Source: a virus
Direction: 5' to 3' (one strand)
DNA length: 61,491 bases
Virus record (IMG/VR): IMGVR_UViG_3300042934_000313
Span: 1-61,491 of that record
Part shown: in pieces, positions 26,514 through 34,427 of the stretch
How the letters are laid out: every line of letters starts with the position of its first letter
How positions within the stretch are numbered: the stretch's first letter is position 1
The notes under the pieces: generated by a model
Told to the model about the DNA's origin: nothing
The model's database searches: none
What the model saw: the letters and a program-made list of their open reading frames with translations, nothing else
Made by a program: the position numbers and the translations under genes

Positions 26514-26846
26514 ATGTCGTACAACACTCTCGCAAGCATGCAGGAGGACTCGGCGCTGTACCGTCGCCTGGTCGCGTGTGCCGCAGAAGAGCAGAAGCCG
26601 GGATCGCCCTACGCCTGGGTCACCGAGCGCATCTGGCGGATCGTCACCGCCTCATCCGACTGGGAGGCATCGTGGGCCTACGCCGAGGCTGTGCCCATCG
26701 AGAACATCGGGGCCGATGAGAGCGTGATCACGGATGCCATGATCCTCGCGGTGATTCAGCCGATGGACGCTCCCGAGCCCGAGCCGGAGCCTGAGCCGGA
26801 GGTACCTCCTGTGGACCCCGAACCTGAGGATGTACCCTCGACGTAG
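26514..26846 (+). CDS. Hypothetical protein with Pro-Glu tail
   Basis: A 110-residue protein; ATG 26514 follows AAGGAG. The first 80 residues are helical (YRRLVACAAEEQKPGSPYAWVTERIW) and the C-terminal 30 residues are an extended acidic EPEPEPEPE segment ending DVPST. It lies between fibre and endolysin genes. It may be a virion component or fibre chaperone; no family is recognised. Confidence 0.6.
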   Translation: MSYNTLASMQEDSALYRRLVACAAEEQKPGSPYAWVTERIWRIVTASSDWEASWAYAEAVPIENIGADESVITDAMILAVIQPMDAPEPEPEPEPEVPPVDPEPEDVPST

Positions 26847-26884
26847 CGCTGGTTGTAGACCAGTTGCGCTCCGCACGTAGTGCC

Positions 26885-26899
26885 GAAAGTCTGACTTTC
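26885..26899. repeat. Palindrome site 6 (centre T)
   Basis: GAAAGTC-T-GACTTTC, perfect, in the 70-bp leader of the endolysin gene, just before its GTGAGGA ribosome site. Confidence 0.92.
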
Positions 26900-26916
26900 T
26901 CACGTGAGGAACCATC

Positions 26917-28812
26917 ATGGGCTACGCCTTCCCCTCCAACAGCGACTTCGTGTCGTGCTCCTGGTCGTGCCACCGGGACCGCAACCCTCCCTCGACTGAA
27001 CCCGGCACGGACTACGGCGTGCCCTATGGCTCGCCGCTCTACGCCGTGGGCAACGGCAAGGTCGTGGATGTCAAGCACACGAACACCAACGCCACCGGCC
27101 GCTACCTGACGATCGATCTGGATGACGGTCGGCGTACGCGCTCCCTGCACCTGGCCGAAATCTGGGTCCGGGTCAATGACCGCGTGTCGCGCGGCCAGCA
27201 GATCGGCAAGACCGGGGCATCCGGCTACGGCTCGGACTGGGGTTACGGTGCGCACGTTCACCAGACCCTCTGGCCCTCGCATGCCTACTCCTTCGGCAAG
27301 GACGCCACTCTCGACTTCGCGAAATACGTGGGCGACGAGCCCACCGCAGGCAACCAGCGCACAGTCGGCCCGAATGGCGCGAACCAGCGGCCGGAGCCCA
27401 AGACCTCCTCGCCGTCCTCGAACCTGCTCGCGCCCGGAACGGTCGGCACCTTCGACGGCTGGATTCACGGCGAGAACGTCCAGGGTAACGACGTGTGGTT
27501 CCGCGGCCAGTTCTCCGGCCTCTGGTCCTGGAGCGGTGGCTTCACCGACACTGGCACGCACGACCTCACGGACCTGAACCCGTCGACCATCGCTGGCAAC
27601 CAGCGCAAGGTGGGACCCAACGGCGCGAACGGCCGCGTTGAGGCGAACACCAACCAGCCGCCGACGCAGACCCTCGCACCGGGAACCGTCGCCGACTTCA
27701 ACGGCTGGATCAACGGCGAGACTATCGAGGGCAACTCGGTCTGGTTCCGTGGTGCCCACTCGGGCGACTGGTTCTGGAGCGGTGGCTTCGAGGACACCGG
27801 CACCCACGACCTCGCCGACCTGAACCCGCCGCCTCCGGTGGTCGACCAGACGCGCACGGTCGGCGTCAACAGCGCGAACGTGCGGGCGAAGCCGTACACG
27901 TCCTCGCCTGCTGTGGGTTCCGAGAACCCTGGCGCTGTCGTCGAGATGTCCGCATGGGCAGAGGGCGAGAGTGTCCAGGGCAACGCGGTCTGGTTCCAGC
28001 GCAAGGACGGGAAGTGGATGTGGTCGGGCGGCTTCACGTCGCAGGCCACGGATGGTCTCGCTCAGGTAACGCCGCCGCCTCCGGACCAGGCGTATGACCC
28101 GGACAACCCTCGTGGACTGGTCGAGTACGCGCCGATCTACCCGCGCGCCAAGATCGGGCTGGAGTCACCGCTCGGCTTCACTGACTGCGCCAACCCGGTC
28201 ACCCGGACGCCGCGCACGATGGGCTACAAGCCCGCACGGCCGACGAGCGGAACGATCGACCGCTTCATCATCCACTACACCGCTGTCACAAACGACCAGT
28301 TGGACTGGTTCTCGTGGTGCAACCCGCGCTCGGTCTGCCCGACGTTCTACCTGCGCACGGACGGCACCGTGTTTGAGATGATCCGTCCTGGCACCAAGCC
28401 CTCGGCCACCGGCCCGGACTGGAACTGGCGCTCGATCGCCGTCGAATCTCTGTGCGTCACCCCTGGTCCCGAGGGCCAGCAGACCGATGCGCAGATGGAA
28501 GAGATTGCGCAGATGATCGCGTGGCTCGCCGAGTTTGACGGGAAGGAACTGGACGGCGCACCCGTGTCGTTCAAGATCGACCGCGAGCACGTCATCAGCC
28601 ACCAGGAGGCACTGCCTGGCACCGAGTGCCCCGGCGTGTACATCCAGTCGCGGATGGATGAAATCGTGGCGCGCGCCAAGGTCATCTACGCCGAGAACAA
28701 CCCTGGCCCCGATCCTGAGCCGGTCATCGTCGAGATTCCTCGCGAGGCCCTGGAGGCATGGCGTGACGCCACGGCCACCATCTCCCAGGACATCGGGTCC
28801 TACCTCGGCTGA
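26917..28812 (+). CDS. Endolysin: M23-like peptidase, SH3-like repeats, amidase
   Basis: A 631-residue lysin that degrades peptidoglycan. Residues 1-125 are M23-like (GTDYGVPYGSPLYAVGNGKV and GAHVHQTL), but the usual first His of the HPGxD motif is Glu (EPGTD). Three SH3-like repeats of about 78 residues follow (starts near 147, 226, 310), each with RTVG/RKVG-x-NxANxR and a GxVWF strand. Residues 448-605 are an amidase_2/PGRP domain with zinc ligands His in IIHYT, His in VISHQE and Cys in TECPG. Cutting both cross-bridge and amide bonds is likely. Confidence 0.88.
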   Translation: MGYAFPSNSDFVSCSWSCHRDRNPPSTEPGTDYGVPYGSPLYAVGNGKVVDVKHTNTNATGRYLTIDLDDGRRTRSLHLAEIWVRVNDRVSRGQQIGKTGASGYGSDWGYGAHVHQTLWPSHAYSFGKDATLDFAKYVGDEPTAGNQRTVGPNGANQRPEPKTSSPSSNLLAPGTVGTFDGWIHGENVQGNDVWFRGQFSGLWSWSGGFTDTGTHDLTDLNPSTIAGNQRKVGPNGANGRVEANTNQPPTQTLAPGTVADFNGWINGETIEGNSVWFRGAHSGDWFWSGGFEDTGTHDLADLNPPPPVVDQTRTVGVNSANVRAKPYTSSPAVGSENPGAVVEMSAWAEGESVQGNAVWFQRKDGKWMWSGGFTSQATDGLAQVTPPPPDQAYDPDNPRGLVEYAPIYPRAKIGLESPLGFTDCANPVTRTPRTMGYKPARPTSGTIDRFIIHYTAVTNDQLDWFSWCNPRSVCPTFYLRTDGTVFEMIRPGTKPSATGPDWNWRSIAVESLCVTPGPEGQQTDAQMEEIAQMIAWLAEFDGKELDGAPVSFKIDREHVISHQEALPGTECPGVYIQSRMDEIVARAKVIYAENNPGPDPEPVIVEIPREALEAWRDATATISQDIGSYLG

Positions 28813-29237
28813 TGTTCTCGCACCTGCCGCCGAGACAGCGCACCTTCGTTCGGGTTGCGCTGTCTTCGGCGTGGGGAATGTCCGCCCTCGCCGGAGCATC
28901 GTCGCTCATCGTTGCTCCGGGGTGGACTCTCGGCGTCCTGGCTGTGACCACGGTCATTGCCGGGATCGCGCTGGCGAGCATGGCGTCACTTGCCGCCCTC
29001 GGAGTGATTCTCAACCGGTACCGCATGGAATGGGTCGCGGCATGGTTCTCCGCCGCGGCCTTCGCCCCCCACGTACTTGCCTACTGGTACTCCGTGTTCG
29101 CCGTGGACCTGGAGAGGCTGTCCCCGGCGTTTCTGATGACTGCACTGGTTGGGTTCTACATGTCGCGCGCGATCATGTGTGCGGCGCACGCTGAGCGCCT
29201 GCGTCTGTTGCACGAGGGGGAGACGAAGGATGAATGA
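28812..29237 (+). CDS. Multi-spanning membrane protein, lysis cassette
   Basis: A 141-residue protein overlapping the endolysin stop by one base. It has about four hydrophobic segments (residues 18-38, 41-66, 75-95, 105-125) and a charged C-terminal tail. Position right after the endolysin suggests a holin or holin partner, yet the next two genes are also membrane proteins, so the pore-former among the three cannot be fixed. Confidence 0.6.
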   Translation: MFSHLPPRQRTFVRVALSSAWGMSALAGASSLIVAPGWTLGVLAVTTVIAGIALASMASLAALGVILNRYRMEWVAAWFSAAAFAPHVLAYWYSVFAVDLERLSPAFLMTALVGFYMSRAIMCAAHAERLRLLHEGETKDE

Positions 29238-29628
29238 TGCGGTTGCGCCGTGGCTTCCGGTTCTGATCGCTATTGTGACGGGTCTGCTGGGTAGCGGTGG
29301 AGTAGCCGCATGGATGAAGCAGAGGCATGACAAGAAGGTCGGCATCGCGTCGCTCGAAGCGGCTGAGGACGAGGCCCTCGCCAACCGCTGGCGGGCGATC
29401 ATCGAGACGCAGACCAAGGCCCTGCTGGAACCGATGCAGAAGCGGCTCGCTGACGTGGAGGCCGAGGTCACTACGCTCAAGGTCGAACTCGAAGGAGCGC
29501 GGCGAAAGTACTGGTCGGCTATCTCGTACATCCGTACGCTGTTGACCTGGATCGCTCGGCACATGCCTGATGACGTAGAGCAGACACAGGTGCCGAGTCC
29601 CCCGACCACCGTGGTCGAGGACATCTGA
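29230..29628 (+). CDS. Single-TM coiled-coil protein, possible holin/spanin-like
   Basis: A 132-residue protein; ATG 29230 follows GACGAAGG and overlaps the previous gene by 8 bp. It has one N-terminal TM helix (residues 7-29) followed by about 70 residues of charged coiled coil (LLEPMQKRLADVEAEVTTLKVELEG). Similar topologies occur in actinophage lysis cassettes. Confidence 0.6.
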   Translation: MNDAVAPWLPVLIAIVTGLLGSGGVAAWMKQRHDKKVGIASLEAAEDEALANRWRAIIETQTKALLEPMQKRLADVEAEVTTLKVELEGARRKYWSAISYIRTLLTWIARHMPDDVEQTQVPSPPTTVVEDI

Positions 29629-29639
29629 GAGGAGTCCGA

Positions 29640-30083
29640 ATGGACATCGCAATCCCGGAAGGGATGACGGACGCGGCACTGCTCGCGGTCATCATCGGCT
29701 TCCTGGCACCGCTGGTGCTGAACTTCATCGTGAGTGCAACCTGGCCCGCATGGGCCAAGTCCCTCGCGGCATTCGTGTTCGCGGCCGTCGCTGGTATCCT
29801 GACGGCCTGGATCACCGGAGCGTTCCAGGGTCTTTCGATCCTGTCCACGGTCCTGCTCATCCTCGTGGTGTCGATCACGTCGTACCAGAACTTCTGGAAG
29901 CAGGTCGCCCCGAACATGCAGAGGGGTGCGGCCGAGAAGCAGGCACAGGATGAAGCGGCGAAGAAGGCGGAGATTGTCGAAGTCGCCGCCCCCGTCGCCG
30001 CGAACGTTGCCCAGCAGGTGGTCAACGATCAGACAGTTCTTCCTGAAATGCAGGACCCCACCGCCGAAGGGGCAGTGGGGTAA
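29640..30083 (+). CDS. Probable holin
   Basis: A 147-residue protein with three closely spaced TM helices in residues 12-85, a short N-terminal segment, and a long soluble Ala/Glu/Val-rich C-terminal tail. This resembles actinophage holins that time endolysin release. It is the last rightward gene and abuts, tail to tail, the first leftward gene at 30084. Confidence 0.65.
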   Translation: MDIAIPEGMTDAALLAVIIGFLAPLVLNFIVSATWPAWAKSLAAFVFAAVAGILTAWITGAFQGLSILSTVLLILVVSITSYQNFWKQVAPNMQRGAAEKQAQDEAAKKAEIVEVAAPVAANVAQQVVNDQTVLPEMQDPTAEGAVG

Positions 30084-30254
30084 TCAGGACAGGATGCGCT
30101 CGGTCTGCTTGGCGCTCTCGAAGATGGTGGAGTTGATCCGTTCCTTGTCGACGAGCGGTGCGTGAGTGGACAGAGCCAATGCGGTGACGACTGTCGCCCA
30201 GTCCTCCAAACGGAGGGTGACCTGGATGCACTGATTGCGGTCTGAACTAGCCAT
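30084..30254 (-). CDS. Hypothetical 56-residue protein
   Basis: The last gene of the leftward block, start ATG 30254 with AAGGGGACG upstream; an in-frame upstream ATG at 30305 would lie inside a terminator. The product is a compact mixed helix/strand protein (CIQVTLRLEDWATVVTALAL, ERINSTIFESAKQTE). No family recognised. It is isolated from upstream genes by the strong terminator at 30307-30348, so it may need its own promoter or read-through. Confidence 0.6.
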   Translation of the reverse strand: MASSDRNQCIQVTLRLEDWATVVTALALSTHAPLVDKERINSTIFESAKQTERILS

Positions 30255-30306
30255 GGATACGTCCCCTTGCACTCGTAGGATGGAGTCCTTGGTTGTTCCT
30301 ACCACG

Positions 30307-30348
30307 AAAAAGAAGGGCCAGACTTCGGGGGGAAGTCTGGCCCTTCTT
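30307..30348 (-). terminator. Strong rho-independent terminator, leftward
   Basis: A perfect 17-bp stem (30310-30326 with 30332-30348) around a 5-nt loop; in the leftward direction it is followed by TTTTTC. It terminates the long leftward transcript just before the last small gene. The rightward direction lacks a comparable T run. Confidence 0.88.
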
Positions 30349-30356
30349 GTGTCGTA

Positions 30357-30542
30357 CTAGAACCCCATCGCGAGGCGCGTGAGCCACACCCCGAGCGGGA
30401 CGAAGAACGACAGCACGATCACGCCGAGCACGATGAGGAACCCTGTCTGCTGGTGCCTCGTGTGCCGAGCGTTCTCGATCTTGATTCTGTCGTCGGCCGA
30501 CAGGCCCTCGTACTTGTCCACTGGTATCGGGTCCTCCATCAT
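30357..30542 (-). CDS. Small membrane protein (C-terminal TM)
   Basis: A 61-residue protein with an acidic N terminus and one C-terminal TM helix (FLIVLGVIVLSFFVPLGVWL). ATG 30542 overlaps the previous stop as TGATG; ATG 30539 is an alternative. Tail-anchored topology. Role unknown. Confidence 0.65.
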   Translation of the reverse strand: MMEDPIPVDKYEGLSADDRIKIENARHTRHQQTGFLIVLGVIVLSFFVPLGVWLTRLAMGF

Positions 30543-30706
30543 GCGGCCAGTCTCCTCAGGAGTTCCAGGTCGTAACGAATCTGGTCCGTCCAGATCGTCT
30601 TTTCTGTAGCCGACAGCGAGTACCGGCAGTCACCGCATAACGTGCCTCTGCGACCTCTCCTGAGGATGCCGCAACGCGCACACGGTCGGGGCAGATCGCC
30701 GCTCAT
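30539..30706 (-). CDS. Zinc-ribbon 55-residue protein
   Basis: Start ATG 30706 overlaps the upstream stop (ATGA). CARC and CGDC separated by 11 residues (GILRRGRRGTL) form a treble-clef/zinc-ribbon knuckle, followed by a helical C-terminal half (IRYDLELLRRLAA). The basic loop suggests nucleic-acid contact. One of many tiny zinc-binding proteins in this block. Confidence 0.65.
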   Translation of the reverse strand: MSGDLPRPCARCGILRRGRRGTLCGDCRYSLSATEKTIWTDQIRYDLELLRRLAA

Positions 30707-31464
30707 GCGACGAGCGTGTGATCCTTCTGGAGCAGACCACCGGTCAGATGGAACGACGGCGCGGTCATCGCCGGGTTGAACGTCATGTTGACCGTCATCC
30801 CAGTGATCGTCGGGAAAGTCTGACTTTCCACGATTCCGCCCGACGCGTAGGTCGGCGCGACCTGGACCACGGTCTTCGCAGAGCCGATCTTGCCGAACAT
30901 CGCGACATGCTCCTGCACCTGAGCCGCCGCCTTCTTCGCCGCCTCGCTGACCTCGACGAAGTAGTTCGACATGATCTGGTCGCCGGTCATCGAGGGGAGC
31001 ATGGCGTACCCGTCCGCGACCGGGGTCGGCTCGCCGGTGACCTGCTCCACGGCCGCGTAGTACAGGTCGTGGACACCCCACGGGTTGCTGTACCGACGAT
31101 CCTGGTTCTGGAGTTCCAGAGCCGCCTTGTAGATCGCGAGGGACTCGTCCCAGCGCTTGTTCCGGTCCTGGTGCATCTGTGCGCACCGCGCGGCGACGGA
31201 TGCCTTCAGCCCAAGGCCGTAGCCCTGAAGCACCGCGTGCGCGCCACGCTTGTCGGCCATGAGCGGGAGGTCCACGCCCAACTCGGCCAGCGCGGCACCG
31301 ATGAGGCAGGTCGCCTCGCCGAGCGCGTTCTGGTACGTCGGCGATCCGCCACCGGGGGTGTAGTAGCCGTTGCTCCCCGGCTCACCCCAGCGCGGGTAGC
31401 GGTAGTCGCCGCCGCGCTTCTCGACAGCACGCTCCATCGCCGCCGTGAAATCCTTCTCCTGCAT
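30703..31464 (-). CDS. Hypothetical 253-residue protein
   Basis: ATG 31464 is chosen because AGGAAAGGAACAACC precedes it. The first 160 residues are helical with motifs CLIGAALAELGVDLP and GYGLGLKASVAARCAQMHQDRNKRW, resembling conserved phage proteins of unknown function with a possible helical nucleotide- or metal-binding core. The C-terminal 80 residues are beta-rich. Palindrome site 7 lies inside and encodes ESQTF. No function assigned. Confidence 0.6.
   Translation of the reverse strand: MQEKDFTAAMERAVEKRGGDYRYPRWGEPGSNGYYTPGGGSPTYQNALGEATCLIGAALAELGVDLPLMADKRGAHAVLQGYGLGLKASVAARCAQMHQDRNKRWDESLAIYKAALELQNQDRRYSNPWGVHDLYYAAVEQVTGEPTPVADGYAMLPSMTGDQIMSNYFVEVSEAAKKAAAQVQEHVAMFGKIGSAKTVVQVAPTYASGGIVESQTFPTITGMTVNMTFNPAMTAPSFHLTGGLLQKDHTLVA
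30814..30828. repeat. Palindrome site 7 (centre T), inside CDS
   Basis: GAAAGTC-T-GACTTTC, perfect, within the 253-residue protein gene. Confidence 0.92.
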
Positions 31465-31478
31465 GGTTGTTCCTTTCC

Positions 31479-31970
31479 TCACACTCGACCTTGGGCATAC
31501 GACACCAGCCGCCACAGCGCTTCGCGGAAGGGGTCGTCGGAGGCGTCAAGGTCGAACAACGCCTCCATGTCTTCGTTGCGCCGAAGGTGGTTCTCCACGA
31601 GGGAGGCCGCATCCAGCGTTTCCCGGTCGGCCTTGTGCACCACGCCGTGTGCCTCGGTCGGCCGATCGTTCACGTACTCCGGCAGGACATACACCTTGCA
31701 CCGACCGCGAGTTTCGGTCAAGCGGGCCAACTTCCCCACCTTGTGCAAGACGCTCAGCGCCCCGCTCACGCGTCCGTGATGCAGGGTGCTGTCCCGCAGT
31801 TCAGCGACCGTGATTCCCTTCTCCTTGGCCCTTCCAGCCAGGATGAGGATGAATCTCTGCCGCTTGCTGGCGGTGCCCTTCACCACATCGTCCTGAGCCC
31901 TCTGCTTCGAGGTCTCAGAACCGGCGTAGCCCTCCGTCCCCGCATAGGGGAGGGCTGTCTCATCAGTCAT
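31479..31970 (-). CDS. Winged-helix-like DNA-binding protein
   Basis: A 163-residue protein. Residues 35-100 (RFILILAGRAKEKGITVAELRD, GRVSGALSVLHKVGKLARLTE, CKVYVLPEY) give a helix-turn-helix followed by a wing strand, as in transcriptional or replication regulators of phages. The C-terminal 50 residues are acidic and helical. The gene overlaps the upstream gene by 8 bp. It is a candidate for binding one of the repeat families, without direct evidence. Confidence 0.65.
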   Translation of the reverse strand: MTDETALPYAGTEGYAGSETSKQRAQDDVVKGTASKRQRFILILAGRAKEKGITVAELRDSTLHHGRVSGALSVLHKVGKLARLTETRGRCKVYVLPEYVNDRPTEAHGVVHKADRETLDAASLVENHLRRNEDMEALFDLDASDDPFREALWRLVSYAQGRV

Positions 31971-32256
31971 GCTCTTCCTCCGTCACGAACTCGATGTATC
32001 CCAACTTCCGAGCCATGGCGAAGATCGGGTCGTCGTCAGCGAACCGGTCGTACCAGCCTCGGCATACGGCATCCTCTTCGCCGCCGCCAGCGATGGTCGT
32101 CTTGTGGCAGATGAAGGAAGCACCGTCCTCATCCTTGGTCTCTCGGACTATCTCGGCGACCCGAGCGCCCGGCACGATCCGGTTCGGCGTGAACGCACAG
32201 GCATTGCACTCCTTGCCGATGACGTGCACCTTGCCGTCCCGGTAGATCGTGGCCAC
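31963..32256 (-). CDS. Cysteine-containing hypothetical protein
   Basis: A 97-residue protein with CNAC, CHKT and CRGWYDR motifs that could bind one zinc ion. The pattern TPNRIVPGARVAEIV before the CH motif and CRGW/CRGF after it recurs in actinobacterial and phage hypotheticals. Role unknown; translationally coupled to neighbours on both sides. Confidence 0.6.
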   Translation of the reverse strand: MATIYRDGKVHVIGKECNACAFTPNRIVPGARVAEIVRETKDEDGASFICHKTTIAGGGEEDAVCRGWYDRFADDDPIFAMARKLGYIEFVTEEEHD

Positions 32257-32257
32257 G

Positions 32258-32572
32258 TCACACCTTCCTTGCCCACTTCGGCGGCTTCCAGTCCTCGATG
32301 GTCGTCGGCTCCTGGAGCGGCAGACCGTTGAGTTCGGTCACCAGGATGTCCTTGGCCATGTGGACGGATGCCAGCAGTTCCTCGTACCGGCGCTTGTACC
32401 CGGCCTGTGAGCCGGGGCTGTCGGCGTACCGCTGGAGCATGAAGTTCGCATGCCGCAGTCTGCGAATCTCCGAGCGGAGGCGAGCGTTCTCGTCGTTCGC
32501 CGCCGCCGCCCTTCGCTGTGCGTGCCTGCGCTGGCTCTTCGCCTGCGCCAGTTGTTCCTCCAGGGTCAGCAT
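32258..32572 (-). CDS. Coiled-coil hypothetical protein
   Basis: A 104-residue protein; ATG 32572 follows GGAGG and overlaps the upstream stop (TGATG). Residues 1-55 form a basic, Arg/Gln-rich coiled coil (LEEQLAQAKSQRRHAQRRAA). The C terminus has LNGLPLQEPTTIEDWKPPKW. Oligomeric nucleic-acid-associated protein is a guess. Confidence 0.55.
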   Translation of the reverse strand: MLTLEEQLAQAKSQRRHAQRRAAAANDENARLRSEIRRLRHANFMLQRYADSPGSQAGYKRRYEELLASVHMAKDILVTELNGLPLQEPTTIEDWKPPKWARKV

Positions 32573-32832
32573 CAGCCCAACCTCCATCGTGGTGTCCCGC
32601 AGACGGGGCACCACATCTGCTCTTCGCAGGCGGGACACTCGATGCGCCCACCCTCCAGTGGTCCGGTGTTCTTCTCGTCCCAGTCGAGGGGGAGGCCGCA
32701 CAGGGCGGTCACGAACTCCGGCCGAGGGTTCGCCAGGACATGGCACTCCTCGTGGACCAGATGACGCATCCCGTCGTCGGTGTCCTCTTCCGTAGAAAGT
32801 ACGACTTTCTCGTCGTCAAGAATCTGTGTCAT
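32572..32832 (-). CDS. Zinc-ribbon protein, 86 residues
   Basis: ATG 32832 overlaps the upstream gene by 17 bp. The C-terminal CPAC-x5-CPVC motif is a compact zinc knuckle; the middle has HEECHVLANPRPEFVTALCGLPLDW, resembling phage zinc-binding hypotheticals. Palindrome site 8 lies in the first codons (DEKVVLSTEE). Confidence 0.6.
   Translation of the reverse strand: MTQILDDEKVVLSTEEDTDDGMRHLVHEECHVLANPRPEFVTALCGLPLDWDEKNTGPLEGGRIECPACEEQMWCPVCGTPRWRLG
32795..32809. repeat. Palindrome site 8 (centre C), inside CDS
   Basis: GAAAGTA-C-GACTTTC, one arm mismatch, near the 5' end of a leftward gene. Confidence 0.75.
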
Positions 32833-33100
32833 GTGCGTGCACCCAGATCGTGTGGTTCTCGTCAAGGTCCTTCGCCACGATCGCCTCACGGCAGACGCCG
32901 CAGACCCAGACCATCTCGACATCATGCTCGGGCATCATGGCCAGAGTTGCCTCAGCACCCTGCTTCGCGGCGTCGGCGAGCAGGTTCCGCAGAGAGTCCG
33001 TTCCGACCATGGTGACGGAGCCGACCTTGCTGGTGACCTTCTTGTACCTGTCCGACGCCATGATCGAATCGGCCACCTGCTCGAAGAATGAGTCGGTCAT
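32816..33100 (-). CDS. Hypothetical protein with CGVC motif
   Basis: A 94-residue protein. The N terminus (FFEQVADSIMASDRYKKVTSK) and middle are helical; the C terminus holds WVCGVCREAIVAKDLDENHTIWVHAH, with two Cys and two His spaced for a zinc site. Start overlaps the previous stop (ATGA). Unrecognised family. Confidence 0.6.
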   Translation of the reverse strand: MTDSFFEQVADSIMASDRYKKVTSKVGSVTMVGTDSLRNLLADAAKQGAEATLAMMPEHDVEMVWVCGVCREAIVAKDLDENHTIWVHAHDTDS

Positions 33101-33465
33101 GCCTTGTCCTCCACGTGCTGTGCTGAGCGGGTGTCGACCTTGCGAGCCACGGTCATCAGCGCTTCGACACTGATGTGCGGCCCGAAGATACGAAGCCCTT
33201 GGTACTCGAAGTTCTCACGAGCCTCGTGCTCCCAGTACCTCAGGAAGAGGCCGAAGATCACCTGGACCAGTTCGGAGTGGGTGGAGTGCTCCGAGGGATA
33301 AGCCTTCCCGCCGAAGCCCCAGTCCCACTCGCCCGTGATGACATCGCGCCGCCAACACTTGATCTGGACGAAGGGTCCCTTCGCGTCCTCCTCCACGCGG
33401 ACGGTGCACTTCATGCCGAGAGTGATGTCGGCCGCGATTTCCTGGAGTCGTTCGAGGAGCGTCAT
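33097..33465 (-). CDS. Hypothetical 122-residue protein
   Basis: ATG 33465 follows GGAGG. An alpha-beta protein with VEEDAKGPFVQIKCWRRD strands and a Trp/Glu-rich C-terminal region (LRYWEHEARENFEYQGLR). Coupled to both neighbours by four-base overlaps. No family recognised. Confidence 0.55.
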   Translation of the reverse strand: MTLLERLQEIAADITLGMKCTVRVEEDAKGPFVQIKCWRRDVITGEWDWGFGGKAYPSEHSTHSELVQVIFGLFLRYWEHEARENFEYQGLRIFGPHISVEALMTVARKVDTRSAQHVEDKA

Positions 33466-34010
33466 TCGGGAACCTCCGCCAGCGCCTTGTCGATGTCCTG
33501 CACGGCGCGCTTCCAGCCGCATGCCACCGTGTCGTCGTCAGGATGAACGTTGCACTCAGGGTGGTTCGAGCGGGCGGTCTTGATCCGCTCGATCACGTCT
33601 GCCTGCTTGTTCACCGTGTCGATGAGCGCCTTCTCCGAGTCGGTGTGGTCGCCACGGAGTTGCTCGTTCTCGCGCTCGCTGTACTCACGCTGGCCGCGCT
33701 CACCACGGATGACGAGAGCCTGCCCAAAGTGGAGTTCTGCCAGAGCGCGGACCAGTTCGTCCTCGTTGGCCCCGACCGCATCGGCCTGGTCGAAGAACCC
33801 CTGGATGATTTCCAGGCTCTTCTCGATAGTCGGCGGATTCTCCGGCTCGCTGATCACGAACGGGTTGTAGTCGTCGGCCGCAGGCGATGCCATTACCACG
33901 ACCCCCATCGGCTTGACCGCATCCGCGAGGATGCCGAGGTTGGCGGAACCGTCGACATAACCGCGCAGTTCGATGTCCACCCCACGCAGTGTGACTCGTG
34001 CTCTGGTCAT
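33462..34010 (-). CDS. Hypothetical 182-residue protein
   Basis: ATG 34010 follows GGGGGGAACCTGTC. An N-terminal beta region (VTLRGVDIELRGYVDGSANLG) is followed by long helices (GFFDQADAVGANEDELVRALAELHF, ENEQLRGDHTDSEKALIDTVN) and a final Cys-His-Cys segment. A helical adaptor is plausible; no known family. Confidence 0.55.
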   Translation of the reverse strand: MTRARVTLRGVDIELRGYVDGSANLGILADAVKPMGVVVMASPAADDYNPFVISEPENPPTIEKSLEIIQGFFDQADAVGANEDELVRALAELHFGQALVIRGERGQREYSERENEQLRGDHTDSEKALIDTVNKQADVIERIKTARSNHPECNVHPDDDTVACGWKRAVQDIDKALAEVPE

Positions 34011-34309
34011 GACAGGTTCCCCCCTTGTAGTGCCTCCTCGTTGACAATGACGCGGGTGCCGTCTGGCTTGATCCGCATGAGTTCGCCGTCGTGGTGCCAC
34101 TTCGCGGCAGTCCCATCGGCGATGAAGTGCTTGTGGTCGTAGACGAATGCCCACGCGGTGCCGAACACCTGGCCCGCGATTCGGTGCGCGGCATCCAGGC
34201 TGACGGCCTCGATGACCGCGTACCCGTTCTTCTGCATCCGAAGTGGGTGTCGTTCCGAGTTGACCGACTGTCCGTATTGGACGCCGAAGGTCACGTAGAA
34301 ATCTTCCAT
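34007..34309 (-). CDS. Hypothetical 100-residue protein, first gene after promoter
   Basis: ATG 34309 follows GAGAGAGAAG and lies about 25 bases downstream of the promoter at 34335-34363; the upstream ATG at 34363 would fall inside that promoter. Product is alpha-beta (FYVTFGVQYGQSV, YAVIEAVSLDAAHRIAGQVFGTAWAFVYD), resembling a small family of phage and actinobacterial hypotheticals with an AHRIA helix. Function unknown. Confidence 0.65.
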   Translation of the reverse strand: MEDFYVTFGVQYGQSVNSERHPLRMQKNGYAVIEAVSLDAAHRIAGQVFGTAWAFVYDHKHFIADGTAAKWHHDGELMRIKPDGTRVIVNEEALQGGNLS

Positions 34310-34334
34310 CTTCTCTCTCTCGGTTATGTGGTAC

Positions 34335-34363
34335 AGAATACTGTAGAAAGTCGGACTATTCAA
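34335..34363 (-). promoter_or_regulatory. Sigma70-like promoter with palindrome in spacer
   Basis: Leftward: -35 TTGAAT (34358-34363), 17-bp spacer, -10 TATTCT (34335-34340). A degenerate palindrome copy (34346-34360) fills the spacer and overlaps the -35, so a protein bound there would block polymerase. It would drive 34309 to about 30357. Confidence 0.75.
34346..34360. repeat. Palindrome site 9 (centre G, degenerate)
   Basis: GAAAGTC-G-GACTATT, two mismatches in the right arm where the bases double as the -35 element. Confidence 0.7.
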
Positions 34364-34366
34364 GAG

Positions 34367-34403
34367 GAGCGGGGGGAGGGGTGTTCAAGTCCTCCCCCCG
34401 CTC
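34367..34403 (-). terminator. GC-rich hairpin upstream of the 34.3-kb promoter
   Basis: A 13-bp perfect stem (34367-34379 with 34391-34403) around an 11-nt loop. It directly precedes the promoter in the leftward direction, separating the 34.4-42 kb operon from the next. No T run. Confidence 0.6.
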
Positions 34404-34427
34404 GGACGCGCCACCAGGGAGGGCGCG

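Noticed and set aside
30310-30348. Terminator stem containing CAGACTT/AAGTCTG as another palindrome site
   Set aside because: The stem shares only part of the motif and is fully explained as a terminator.
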